Below, in pieces: positions 1 through 10,607 of a DNA stretch of 21,329 nucleotides. The first letter of the stretch is position 1, and the number at the start of each line of letters is the position of its first letter. Origin of the DNA: Podila epigama (Eukaryota; Mortierellomycota; Mortierellomycetes; Mortierellales; Mortierellaceae). Both the position numbers and the translations under genes were made by a program. The notes beneath the pieces were generated by a model. It had not been told where the DNA came from, ran no database searches, and saw only the letters and a program-made list of their open reading frames with translations. The stretch lies in the NCBI GenBank assembly GCA_015679605.1, contig JAAAVE010000361.1, forward strand, positions 1-21,329. Reading direction: 5' to 3'.

Positions 1-179
1 AAAAAAAAAAAAAAAGATACAACTTTTGCGGCACACGTCTTTCAAGAGAGACTGAATCCCTCGAGAAACGTTCTCTCGATTCCGAACGTGGCCTGTAATT
101 CTCAATAGCTATAATTGAAAGGGACAAGAAGGAGGTATAAGTGTGCTGTCTCGTCTAAACAAGCGCGTTCAAAAGAGTA
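1..179 (-). other. 3' flank of the CLIP-170 gene, ending in an A15 run
   Basis: Downstream of the last CLIP-170 stop codon on the minus strand. No other gene seen. It may hold a last short intron (204-109) of that gene. The window begins with 15 A, so the plus-strand left edge is low complexity. Confidence 0.5.
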
Positions 180-3100
180 TCAAAAAAAAGACCAGGTTAC
201 GTACGTTATAGCCTCGTTGGGACATTCGTCCGTAAAGTGTGATCCAAATTCTTCACAATTCTCGCAATACTATATTATATGAAAGAAAGGTCTCTTAGTT
301 TTGTGTTGAATTCAATTCAATGACAATGTTTTTCCTTGTAGAAAATAAAAAGGACACACTTACAGGTCGTTCGTCCTCAATGAATCTGGAGGATGGTTCA
401 TCTGGTGCTGAGGATATACTAGTTGAAGAAGGATATCTTGTAGTCGCGTTGACGCTACCGCTGGATCCAAAGACGGCTCCGCAGCTCATCAGGTCGTGCC
501 CATGAACCTCACAGATTTCGCAGAACAGCGGCTGCTGCTGCTCTTCGTTCTGGTCATGGTGAGGTCTGGTTCTCGTTGACAGCTCGGCTCTCCGTGATGG
601 CGGTGCATACTGCGACGAGGCCACAATAGAGGAGACACTCAATGAGCTTGGCGAGCGGTACAGTCGTTGTTGTGACGATGACGTTGCGGTCCTGTGTAAG
701 CTTGGGAATGGAGAGGAGGCACCATTCGCCCTCGTTTCAGTACCGCTACTTTGAGTGGCCATCATGAGCTGGTTCTTGAGGTCCTGGATCTCTTGCTCCA
801 GACGTGCAATGCGCTTCTTATTCAGCTGCACTTCTTCTTCGAGGTCCGCCTCATGAAAGATCTTGCTCTCGATGAGGGACTCGAGATCTGTGAGCTCCTT
901 GTTCAGCTGCGCAATCTCAAAGGCCTTGCTCTGATCTAGCTCTATATAACGTTGGCGTAGCTCCCGCATTTCGGACGAATGCGCCAGAGTGAGTTTCTCC
1001 AAGAGTGCCTGTTTCTCCTTGAGAATGCCTTCCAGTCGGATAACAGAACTGGGCGCGTTGGGCATTGCAGCGTCGTATGAGCCACTCATGGCGTTGGACT
1101 TTGTATTGCTTGTTTCGCTGGTTAGAATCTCTTGAGTATCCTCTCCTACTGTGGACGCGTCCATGGTCATGTCGGCAGCCAAGCTCTCAGAGTGCAGACG
1201 TTCAACCTCGTCCATAAGCTTTAGGCACTCGGATTCAACGTGCTTGTGTGCTTCCATGAGATTGTCGTGTTCCTGCATCAGCTTCTTGTTAACATTGGCC
1301 ACAGTGACATTTTCCCGTGTCAGGTCAATCACAGTCTGTTTCAGTTGCGAAATCTCGTCCTCCAGAGACATTAATTGCTCTTGACTTGCTCCATGACCCT
1401 GATTTTCATGGGCGGTCGTAGAGCTGGCCAGGGCATTCTCCAGCTCGGCAATCTTTGTCGATTGCTCATCACGTTCATGTTGAAGTAGCTTCAGCACTTG
1501 CTTGACCTTTTCCAAGGCGGTACTGTGTTCGATACCAAGTGCTGATACCTTGTCTTCAAGTTCTTTTTTGGATGTCAACGACTCTTGTCGCTGCTGGTCT
1601 AGTCCGTCAATCTTTACTTGAGCGTCTTTCAGTTGCTGGGATATGCTCTCTGTCAAGGTTCTTGCTTGAGTGACCTCTTCCTCTAGTTCCTGGCACCGAG
1701 TCTTGCATTCTGCCAACGACTGTAAGCTAGCCTCCAACTCTGCCTGTTTCTCTCCTGCTTCCTTGGTCCGAGCTTCCATGGTCATTTTCGTCTCTGCATT
1801 AACGGTCTCTAATTCCACAAGCTTCTTTTCTTTGGCTGCCTTGTCCGAAGCGGTTGTCTCTTTGAGACGAGCCAGCTCCGACTCAATGGTGGCCTTGGTG
1901 TCGAGGAGATGAACGGCTTCTTCTTCCAAGTCTGTGATTTTGAAGATGAGATCTTCTTCATTCGCCTCAAATGTTTCGATTTTGGCCTCAAGTTCTCTGA
2001 TGCGTGCCTGGTTCTCGGTGTTGGTCTCTTCGAACCGCTTCTTTTCAAGATCCCAGACTTTGCGTAAACGTTCCACTTCTTCTGTATTGGGTGCTTCTGC
2101 GAGGTCCTCCAGCTCCTGCCGCAAGCGCGCCAACTCTTGTTTCTCGCTCTGCAGAGTCGCTTCTGTCTGCTTGGCTCTCTCTTCCGAGGCCTTGGCTGAT
2201 TTTTCAGCCTTTGCCAAGAGCAGTTTGGTATCGTGGAGATCCTGCTCTGCTTTTTTGAGGTGACCCTCGGCAACAGACTCGCGAAAGTGGTGTGATTCGA
2301 CCTCGTGCTCGAGTTCAGCAATGATGATATTGAGCTGGGTCCTCGCCTCGGTTGTTTCTCTTGTGGCAGCTTCAAGTTTAGACTCGAGAGCTTCAGTCGA
2401 TGACCTGGAGAGGGATTCCATGTCATCCAAGCGAACTTGCAATGCGTCTCGTTCTTGCTCCACATGGCTCAATTGTTCCAGGAACCGGCTTTGGATGTCA
2501 GATTCGGCGTCTTCGGCCGCTGTGATGAGCACCTCGTGGTCTCGTGCGGCACGAGAGCTTAATTCGTTAAGCTCTGATTCGAGTGCCCGAGTCCTCACTT
2601 GAGCTGCTTCCAAATCACCCTGTAGTTCCAAAACAAGCTCCTGTTGCTCCCGATAGCGCAACTGCTCCTGTTCTCGCTCTATATCCCGCTCTATATCCTT
2701 ATCTTGATCCCGTCCTTGATTCTGCTCAAGATTCTGCTCAAGATCCTGCTTTGAGTCCCGCTCTTGGTCCTGCGCGTCATGATGATCCCGATCTAGATCC
2801 TGATTTTCCTTTCCATACTGGGCTTTTTCCGGTTCACCTCTGTTCAAGTCTAGAGTAGCTTCACGTTCTTGAAACGCCTTCAACAGTTCTTGGAGCATGA
2901 TAGTCTTTTTTTCAAGCTCGGCATACTCCCTTTGAGACTTGGAGATGTCTGTCCAGGCCCTCGTCATTTCATCCGTCATAGCTTCCAGTTCCTGGTCCTT
3001 TACTTGACGCTCCTCTTCCCAGGCACGTTTCATGGCATGCAGACTTTCCAGCTCTTGCCCTAGACGTTCATCAATCCCACCGCGACCCAAGCTCTTGCTC

Positions 3101-4974
3101 AAGAATGCTCGTTCATCGTACGAAAGTTGTTCTCGCTTTTCTAATAGTCGATTCACTTCCATCTGGGATTTCGTTTGGCTCATCTCCGTTTTCAACATGT
3201 TGTTTTCGGCGATGGCTACATCCAACTGGAGTTGGAGTTGTTGATATTGAAGGACCAGGTCGTCGTGTTGTTGCTGTTGCTGTTGATATTGAAGCATCAG
3301 ATCGTCTTGTTGTTGTTGATGGAGTCGTTGTGACGCCGAGTTCGTCGGGCTTTGGATAAGCTCTAGTTGATCTGGGAGACTGGATGTCGCTGAACTGGGG
3401 GTTTGCAGACTGCTGCTGCTCTTGCTCTCAGTAATATTTGCTCGGTTAGAGAAGCGTCTAGGTTGTGGCGGTGTTGCTAGTGCTGATGGTCGGCTTGGGG
3501 TGGGTGAGGTTCGAGTTCGACTCGTTTGCTGCGTGGATACAGTGGTAGTGACTTGACCGGGACCTGGACGAGTTTTAACTGCTGCTGTGGTGACTTTTGC
3601 ACCGACATTTTGAGCAGCACGAGCCGTTCCTGTGGGGCGGTTCATTGCCGCTGTTTGTCCTATGTTGATGTTTTGTTGTTGCTTGAGTTGTGAAGCTGTC
3701 ATTCCAATGTACTTTGAAGCTCTGGAGCCAGCACTTATCCGAGAAGCAGCCTGGGCAGCCTGACTTTCTGATGATGTTGTTCCTCCTGTTGCTGGAGATG
3801 GTCGATGGAGAAGAGAAGAGTGTGTTGGCCGAGAGTTGGTATCGGGAGATTCTTCTTGAGGGTGCGTGTTGTCTTGGGACGAGACGAGTATTTGGTCTAC
3901 CTTGGTGACTTTTGCAGCAAGAACGAAGATGCCACTCTTTGGCTTGCAGTTGAAGTAGAAGACTCTAATTCGTGTGGGGGTAAAAACACATGAAATTAAT
4001 ATTTCCGTTGAGATTTAGGAGGGGGGGGGGGAAGGAAAAGAACGAAACAATAAAACAATGACATCACCTTACCCTGCAACAGTGCCGTCGTTCTTGCCAG
4101 TTGGAGTGTCAAGCTCGATTCCAGCCCAGACACCAGACTTGAAGGAGGTGGTGCCCAGAAAACGGAGGTAGCCGGTTAGACCCATGCTTTCAACTGTGAC
4201 CCTGTCGTCTACTTGAGGCACGCTCGAAGCTGCATTCGCTGTTGAGACGGAAAGGGATGCTGAGGGGGACTGGGTTGTTGTTGAAGTAACCAGTTTGGCA
4301 GCGACAGTGCTCGTCGCTCCAGTTGCAGGTGTACGTTGCAAGAGTGGCTGCTTCATGTAGGGCGCACGCGCCACTGTGCCACTGGACGTGGCCGATAAGC
4401 GTAAGGATCCGAGGGAAGGGCGTGAAGCACTTTGCGGCGAATCAATAGTTGGAGAAGTGGACGAGGAAGAGGACGCTGAAGATGGCAAAAAGGATGTGGT
4501 GGACGTATGATGTTGTTGGGTTGGCTGGCCAAGGACAGCGGGGATCGAGGACGCGGCGCCGAGAACTTGTGTTGTTCGGGGCCCAAAATTGGTTGCCTCG
4601 TTATCATTCGTGAGTGTAGTACTTTGACGCGAGGCTTTGCCAATGGAGGCGGGACTTTGCAAGGACAGTGGCGAAGCCAATGCATGCGAATGACTGCTTA
4701 TGGAGTTGTTGGCATTGTAATGAGTAACAGGGCTACTGAGTGCACTTGGGAGAGGCGTGTCTAGGTTGAATGCCTCGGCTGTGTGGGATGAGTTGTCTGT
4801 GAATGAATGTCCAAGACCATTGACACCGCCTGTATTATACGTAGCAGCCTGCGGGGTATGAGGACTGGTGAGGAGCGACCTGCGCTGGTAGCCAAAGGAA
4901 GTAGGTTGTTGTGGACCAGGTCCGGGTATCTTGGGCAGTCTGGAATTGGTGCCTTGTGGTGTCAGTGGAGCCAT
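180..4974 (-). CDS. CLIP-170 family microtubule plus-end tracking protein (CAP-Gly, coiled coil, two zinc knuckles)
   Basis: Binds growing microtubule plus ends through CAP-Gly and guides microtubule and dynein dynamics in the cytoplasm (family knowledge; homologues Bik1 in budding yeast, Tip1 in fission yeast, CLIP1 in animals). Exons read on the minus strand: 4974-4073, 3964-364, 269-180; introns of 108 and 94 bases have GT-AG ends and keep frame. About 1530 aa. Residues 1-254 are Ser/Thr/Gln-rich and disordered; one CAP-Gly spans about 255-322 with the tubulin-tail-binding GKNDG motif, split by intron 1; a basic Ser/Pro/Thr region follows; coiled coil fills about 520-1400, after a Gln-rich stretch with a small internal duplication (DDLMLQYQQ/DDLVLQYQQ). 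The C-terminus carries two CCHC knuckles, CEICEVHGHDLMSC (about 1449-1462) and CENCEEFGSHFTDEC (about 1503-1517), the second only after removing intron 2. The start is the first ATG of the open frame. The exact C-terminal end is uncertain: a possible third intron (204-109) would end it in ITY. Confidence 0.9.
3237..3322 (-). repeat. CAA/CAG-type repeat with internal duplication inside CLIP-170 exon 2
   Basis: Glutamine-rich codon run on the minus strand. Two near-identical blocks encode DDLxLQYQQ separated by a run of Gln, which looks like replication slippage followed by divergence. It stays in frame. Confidence 0.7.
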
Positions 4975-5438
4975 GGTATAACGACGACGCTTTTTAATTG
5001 CTGCTGTTGTTGTTTTTGTCTTGTTGCCTTTCTCTCACTTCACGAGGGGATGCGAGTAGACAAGACGGTGCTGACCACGTGTAGTTGGGGTAAGCTGTAA
5101 TGTATGGAGTTGACAGTTTAGTTGTTTGTTAAAGTCAAGGAGATAGTGTGTGTTGTGTAATGTGTGGATGAGTATGTGTTTGACGATTGATGATTAGATG
5201 GAAATTAGATGGAAAAGAAAAGAATGGATGAATTAGAATGTGTGAAATGTGTGAAATGTGTGTGTGTGTCCGTGATGATTTGGTTTTTGGGGTCAGGCAG
5301 GGGAAAGTAAGTGTGGTATGTCTTGAACATGCTCACTTTTGTCTTATTGAGCCTCGACGAGACCATGAAGAGAGGTGATACAAAAAAATTATGGTGCTAG
5401 TTGACGATCCATGAACACAGCCAAAGTCAATAATGCTA

Positions 5439-5465
5439 AAAGTCAAAGTCAAAGTCAAAGCCAAA
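5439..5465. repeat. AAAGTC hexamer tandem repeat
   Basis: About four copies of AAAGTC in a row, the last changed to AAAGCC, with one detached copy at 5423-5428. It lies in the CLIP-170 upstream region. Probably a plain microsatellite. Confidence 0.75.
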
Positions 5466-5717
5466 CAAGCATTGAGGATGACTGATGTATGGATCAGCAC
5501 AGGTACCGGCATCAGTACCGTTACTAACACTAGCACCGAGTACTAGTCAGTACCATCCATCACCCGTACCTGTACACTACAAGTCACGTAGAGTGAGTGA
5601 GTTACCTTCTGTCCGTGCGTCACCCCAGCCAGAAAAAAAATATATGAAAATCCTTTCTTTCTCCACAGACAAACTCTCATTCGTTGCCTAAACATGGGGA
5701 TGTCTTTGTAGGAGAAT

Positions 5718-5755
5718 GGTAGGTTGGCACCTACGGTTCTGTCGCGCAACCTACC
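5718..5755. repeat. Inverted repeat able to form a 9-bp stem hairpin
   Basis: GGTAGGTTG at 5718-5726 and its exact reverse complement CAACCTACC at 5747-5755, separated by 20 bases. It is not next to a stop codon, so a 3'-end role is unlikely. It could be a protein-binding inverted repeat or chance. Confidence 0.6.
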
Positions 5756-5993
5756 GATAAGGAGATCATCATCCATGACAACGTCATTATCATCATTATC
5801 GATGCCACTGCATTGCACTATATACTGCACTACACTGCACTACACTGCTGCATGGCACTGTATGGTTCATCACCATACCAAGTGCACGACATTGGAAACA
5901 GCAGGGCAATTGGTCCATAGCTAACATAGCGCTGATCTATGCGGAGAGTGCATGTGCGATGAGTGTAGGAGCAATAAAAGATAATTGATTGAT

Positions 5994-6086
5994 TGAAGAG
6001 ACGAGAAGATAGAAGAGTGAGAGAGAGCGAGAAGAGAAGAGAAGAGATGAGAGACGAGAGAAGAGACGAGACGAGGAGAGCGAAAT
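5994..6086 (+). repeat. Polypurine (GA-rich) tract
   Basis: About 90 bases almost wholly A and G on the plus strand with scattered C or T, built from drifting GAGA, AGAAG and GACGA words. The downstream stretch around 6220-6400 is correspondingly CT-rich. No coding potential. Confidence 0.75.
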
Positions 6087-6307
6087 GGATAGATAGACAA
6101 CCAACAAAAGGCTGAAATGAATGTCATTTTTTTTTCAACCTCTTTTATTGCTCTCAATTGTAAATCCACGCTGTTCTCGCCTTTGACAGACATGTTTAAT
6201 TGTTGTCACCTTTTTGTCTGATCTCTCTGTCTTTCTCTCATCAGACTGTCAAACTGTCAGACTAGACCTCTGTTCCATTCTTTTTTCCTTATATTCTCCT
6301 AATCACT

Positions 6308-6355
6308 CACTCATCCATCACTCATCCATCACTCATCCATCACTCATCCATCACT
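6308..6355. repeat. 11-base tandem repeat CACTCATCCAT, four exact copies plus a partial
   Basis: Four perfect back-to-back copies at 6308-6351 followed by CACT. A minisatellite about 195 bases upstream of the NAD kinase start codon, inside the CT-rich tract. Copy number is likely variable between strains. Confidence 0.9.
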
Positions 6356-6549
6356 CTTTTCTCTCCTCCACTCTCTACCTCTCCACTCTGGTCAATTCCA
6401 CCTCGTCTGGTGCCTACATCATATCACATGTACCATTGATGCAATAAATAGGCACACACATCCAATAGATTCTTACCCCCCTCACCTCCCCTCCCCACAA
6501 CACATACTCATTTTACACATACACATTCACACACGCTTCTCCTCCTCTA

Positions 6550-9500
6550 ATGTCTGAACAACGCGCGTCTCCCTCAAGGAATCAACCATCTGTCCGCAGC
6601 ACAGGTCACGCACAACCTCCTTTGCCTGCGCCAGTAGCGTCCCTTGGCCAGCTTGATCCCGCCATGACGCATATCATTGACACGATCGATGGTCCTGCCT
6701 CCTCCACCCTTGCCCAGCAGCAACCCCATCTATCCCATCATGCGACTGGACCCCTGTTCGAGTCTGGATCGCCCCTGCGCACCACCTCCAGCAACAACAA
6801 CAACAACAGCATCAACAACAACAACAGCAGCAACAACAACAAAAACAACACCAATACCAACTCCAACACCAACAGCATCAACAACAATAGCAATGGATCA
6901 TCAACCGACCCTCAAACGCTACAGTCCAACTCTTCTTCTTTTACCTCTACGTCTGCTCCTCCTCCTTTCCCCCTACCTCCTTCTTATTCTTCTTTTGCTT
7001 CTTCTGCTCGGTCTACTGCTGTCATGGACAATGCTGCTGCTGCTGCCGCTGCTGCTACGTCCGCCAACCTTGACACCCAGCCGTCACTTCTTCCATCAGC
7101 TTCTTCTCCACCCTCGTACTCTTCTTCTTCATCATCCACCTCAGCCTACCATCGCTCCGCTTCAGCACGCCCATCTATCAACATACCCCAACCCCAATCA
7201 CCCATCGGCCTTCATCACGCCCTCGACGGTTCCTTCCCTACAGCTTCACCAGTCTCACGCCCATTCACTCACAGAGATATGACACGGCAGTCAGTCGACC
7301 CTTCCGAGACCCTCGCGCGGGATTATTCCCACAGCCACAACATGCCCTCACAATATAATGGCGGTCAAAGGCGTATCATGACACCCACTAGTCGTCTTGC
7401 CGAAACTGCCGTTGGTGTGCGAGAAGTCTCCAAGAAGATTGGTAAGCACTCTCTCTCCAGATCATTGCACTCTTTCCTTGTCCTTTTCCTTGTCCTTGTC
7501 CTTTTCCTTGTCCTTTTCCTTGTCCTTGTCCTTGTCCTTGTCCTTGTCCTTGTCCTTGTCCTTGTCCATGTCCTTGTCCATGTTTATTTTTTTTTATCAC
7601 ATTGCACATTGCAAAAAGTTGTACATGGAAAAGGATGGTTTTGGAATATCATCAACATCTGTCGTCAATGACAAGGAGAACGAGTGAGAGTGACCTCTAA
7701 AAAAAAAAAAAAAAAGTTCCCACCTGTTCCCACCTGCGGTATTTTGTGCCAAAGCGCAGTGTCTCTTTTTTTTTCTTTTCCCGACAACCACCACATTCTC
7801 GAGCTTTCATTGTTCTTCTTTTGGGTAGCTTCGTTTTTTTTGTGCTGTGTTGGCGCTCGCCAATTGTTTTCCGTGTCAAGTGCAAGTTGTGGTCGTTGTT
7901 ATGAATGCATGAATGGCACAGGCACAAGGGAATATGCGTGTATCGTTTGTCTGAAAAAAAAATAACTACAGCAGAGAGAGCCCTTTGTTTCTCGTTACTT
8001 TCACAAACACACGTTTCCCCCATCTTTCTTTGGTGTTTGTGCAACCACAAAACGGCCCGTGAATTCTAACAAAGGTCACTCAATGGACGACATGATTAGG
8101 TCGAGCAAGGGTGAAGCTGGAAACACCAAAGACTGTCATGATTGTCACAAAGCCCGGGGACGAGTCCTTGCTCAGGATCACACGCGAGATTGCCTTTTGG
8201 ATGATATCCACACGCGGTTTTACAGTGTACGTTCATATAACCATTGTCATGGTAGGGTGCCAACCGCTTCTTCATTGAGCCCTCACTAAACTTTCCCTAT
8301 CCTCTCTGTATCCTCTTCTTCATCACCTTCATATCCACTATGTTCAACGACTTCAATCATCGCCCATGAAACACGCCAGTTATGTGGACCTAAAACTCAA
8401 GGATACACCAAAGTTCAAGTTTCCAGCCTTTTTGAAAAGCGCCAAGCTGGGCTACGATTACAGCGCCTCGCTAAAGTTTTGGACGTCAGATTTGTGTGCG
8501 CAGGAGCCACATCTCTTTGATTTTGCCATCACTGTAAGTCTACTAGCCGAACGAGAGAGAGAAAGAACGCCTTTGTCACGACAATAAGTTGTTTGCTCTT
8601 TTTCAACTTACCGTTTTTTTTTTTTTTTTTTTTTTTATCATTCTCACTCTTTTTCCCATGACAGCTTGGTGGAGATGGTACAGTCTTGTTCACCAGCTGG
8701 CTCTTTCAACGAATCGTCCCGCCAATTCTCCCCTTCTCCGCAGGATCCTTGGGATTTCTGACGCCCTTCCCTACAGGTGGTTACCAGCAGGTTCTGGACA
8801 CCATCCTTGATCATGGCGTCCGAGTCAACCTTCGCATGCGCTTCAGCTGTACCATCTACCGTTGCCTGGAGCAACGCGCCGTAGACAAAACCAAAAAGAA
8901 AAAGCGCAAGGGTACGCGACAGACCCACAACCGGGGATCGCCAAAGTCTGGACAGCTTCCTCTGGTCGATGACAGCGACGATGACAGCGACGCCATGAAA
9001 CGCTCCCTTCCCACAGTCCTCACCACTCCAACCGAGACTTTTGAGATTTTGAATGACCTTGGTACGTGCACACAAAGACAGACCTTTTTGAAAAACACAA
9101 TCGAAACTTCATCGAATTTCGTGCCCTAACCTTCAATCCATTTTACCTAATGGATAAAATAAATAGTCTTGGACCGAGGGCCTAGCGCAAATCTTAGTTT
9201 ACTCGAGCTCTTTGGCGACGAAGAGCACTTGACAACAGTACAGGCAGACGGCATTGTCATTTCCACCCCTACCGGGTCCACAGCTTATTCGGTACACTCC
9301 GCAGCCATGTGCATTCTGTTCTACTCGCCAAAAAAAAAAAAAAAAAATAGTGACTAACCATGAACCACTCTTGTTACTGTAGCTTGCTGCTGGTGGTCCG
9401 TTAACACATCCCGAGATACCCTCCATCTTGATTTCGCCCATCTGTCCTCATACACTGAGCTTCAGACCCATGTTATTACCGGATTCGATGGAATTGCGGA

Positions 9501-10576
9501 TTTGTGTACCGTTTGATTCACGCTCCACCGCCTGGGCAAGTTTTGATGGCCGTGGCCGAGTAGAGCTAAAACGTAAGAGAGCTGCATGTAATGGGTTCTT
9601 TTTGTCTATGAATGGTCCAGTGGAAATCATGGGTTATATACTTATGATTGTCATATTCTTCCGTATTTTTTTAGAGGGAGATCATATCAAGGTGACGGCT
9701 AGTGTGTTCCCATTTCCAACAATCTGCTCAAGTACTCAATCTTCAGATTGGTTCCATTCCTTGTCGCGCTGTCTCCGATGGAACGAACGCGAGCGTCAAA
9801 AGGGTTTCCGTGTTGTCGAGCATTGTCGTTCCCGAAGACCACGTCAGTCATCGTCGTCAGCGTACTCGCCTCCAGCAAAACCAGCCTCGGCACCGGCAGA
9901 AATCATGACGCCGTCCAATCCGACAGCGAATGGGCAAGCATTTCCTGAAGCCAATGGGGTCAATGGGGCCAATGGAACCAATGGGACCAAAGACCCGCAT
10001 AGCCATCACGAACACTCCTCTAGCTCGAGTGCCTCTTCATCTGCACCGAATTCACGACAAGGATCACACAGCCATGACACGGCGACGAGTGCAAATGGCT
10101 CTCGAACGCGGAGAGCAAGTGTACGGTCTGGTCAGGCTAGCCCTGCAGCCCGGAGAAACAGTCCACAAAACGATTACTTTGACCATTCACCCCACGACAC
10201 GGATACTATGTTGACATGCTGGGGCACAGATACAAGTGACTCTGACGACGATGACGATGAGGAGGAAGAGGAGAGTGACCGACCTGAAGAAAAAGAGGGC
10301 GCTGAAGACGGCGATGGTGAGTGGGAGGATGGTTCGAGTTCTGACGACGATGACGACGACTATGAAGATCAAGGACAACCTGGCTCCGCATCGTCCACTC
10401 TTCGCACAGGATCGCTGTCAGGTCAATTGAACATGACAGGTCAACACCATATAGAGTCCTTCCCTCTCAGGGATAGCTTCAAGGGCAAGGGTGATGAGGT
10501 CAAGACGCCTACGGAGTCAACCTTACCTAACCTTGCGGAAAGGTTCCATGAAGCTTCGTTGACGCATCAAGCATAG
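6550..10576 (+). CDS. ATP-dependent NAD kinase, with long disordered extensions
   Basis: Phosphorylates NAD(H) to NADP(H); Utr1/Yef1/Pos5 family. Exons: 6550-7441, 8100-8226, 8380-8533, 8665-9061, 9167-9291, 9383-9572, 9675-10576. All six introns are GT-AG and frame-consistent, giving 928 aa. The core starts near 290 (EVSKKIGRARV, split by intron 1) and runs to about 680: VMIVTKPGDESL, the catalytic-loop motif LGGDGTVLFTSWLF with Asp395 (exon 4), NDLVLDRG at 521-528, TPTGSTAYS at 557-565, and FRPMLLPDSMELRICVP plus STAWASFDGR in exon 6. Residues 1-297 are Asn/Ser/Ala/Pro-rich. A Lys/Arg-rich insert (KTKKKKRKG, about 460-505) sits in the catalytic domain. The tail from about 690 is Ser-rich with an NG repeat and a strongly acidic run at 814-861. 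No mitochondrial presequence is evident, so a cytosolic enzyme is likely. The enzyme call is near certain; the N-terminal start is the only ATG giving this frame. Confidence 0.93.
6787..6900 (+). repeat. AAC-type trinucleotide repeat encoding an Asn-rich tract of NAD kinase
   Basis: Interrupted AAC/AGC/ACC codons encode a tract mainly of Asn with Ser and Thr, in the non-catalytic N-terminal extension. The run keeps frame. It is a likely site of length variation. Confidence 0.85.
7475..7583 (+). repeat. CCTTGT/CCTTTT hexamer repeat inside NAD kinase intron 1
   Basis: About 17 units of a six-base pyrimidine-rich word, placed shortly after the splice donor at 7442 of a 658-base intron, by far the longest intron here. 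The branch-like TTCTAAC at 8064-8070 and the acceptor at 8098-8099 are more than 480 bases further on. Because the unit is a multiple of three it stays open in the exon 1 frame, encoding alternating Leu/Val until a stop at 7669-7671. Confidence 0.85.
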
Positions 10577-10607
10577 TTTAACGGTTTTGCGTTTAGTTTT
10601 GTGTGCA

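Larger units (their letters stand above)
4975..6549. other. Divergent intergenic region between CLIP-170 and NAD kinase, no gene seen
   Basis: Both flanking genes are transcribed away from this 1.6-kb stretch, so it should hold both promoters and 5' leaders. Small open frames here are made of simple repeats and have no protein-like composition. Contents in order: a CACGTG E-box at 5076-5081 (about 100 bases upstream of the CLIP-170 start codon), a hexamer repeat, imperfect AGTACC repeats around 5500-5575, a 9-bp-stem hairpin, short CTGCACTACA repeats around 5825-5848, a purine-rich tract, a CT-rich tract with an 11-base tandem repeat, and a CA/CT-rich leader directly before the NAD kinase ATG. 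No tRNA or convincing TATA box was recognised. Confidence 0.7.

Noticed and set aside
1809-2465. 218-codon open frame overlapping CLIP-170 in another minus-strand frame
   Set aside because: It is a shadow of the Glu/Lys/Gln-rich coiled-coil coding sequence; composition is skewed to Ser, Arg and Lys and there is no family-like motif.
5522-5533. TACTAAC followed by ACTAG, resembling a branch site and acceptor of a 5' UTR intron
   Set aside because: No matching donor or exon can be assigned, and the surrounding AGTACC-like repeats generate similar words by chance.
6677-7282. 201-codon Leu/Pro/Thr-rich frame overlapping NAD kinase exon 1
   Set aside because: It arises from reading the same trinucleotide repeats out of frame; the NAD kinase frame continues into conserved core exons, this one does not.
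8644-9075. 143-codon minus-strand frame across NAD kinase exon 4
   Set aside because: Antisense to conserved kinase motifs and without recognisable protein character.
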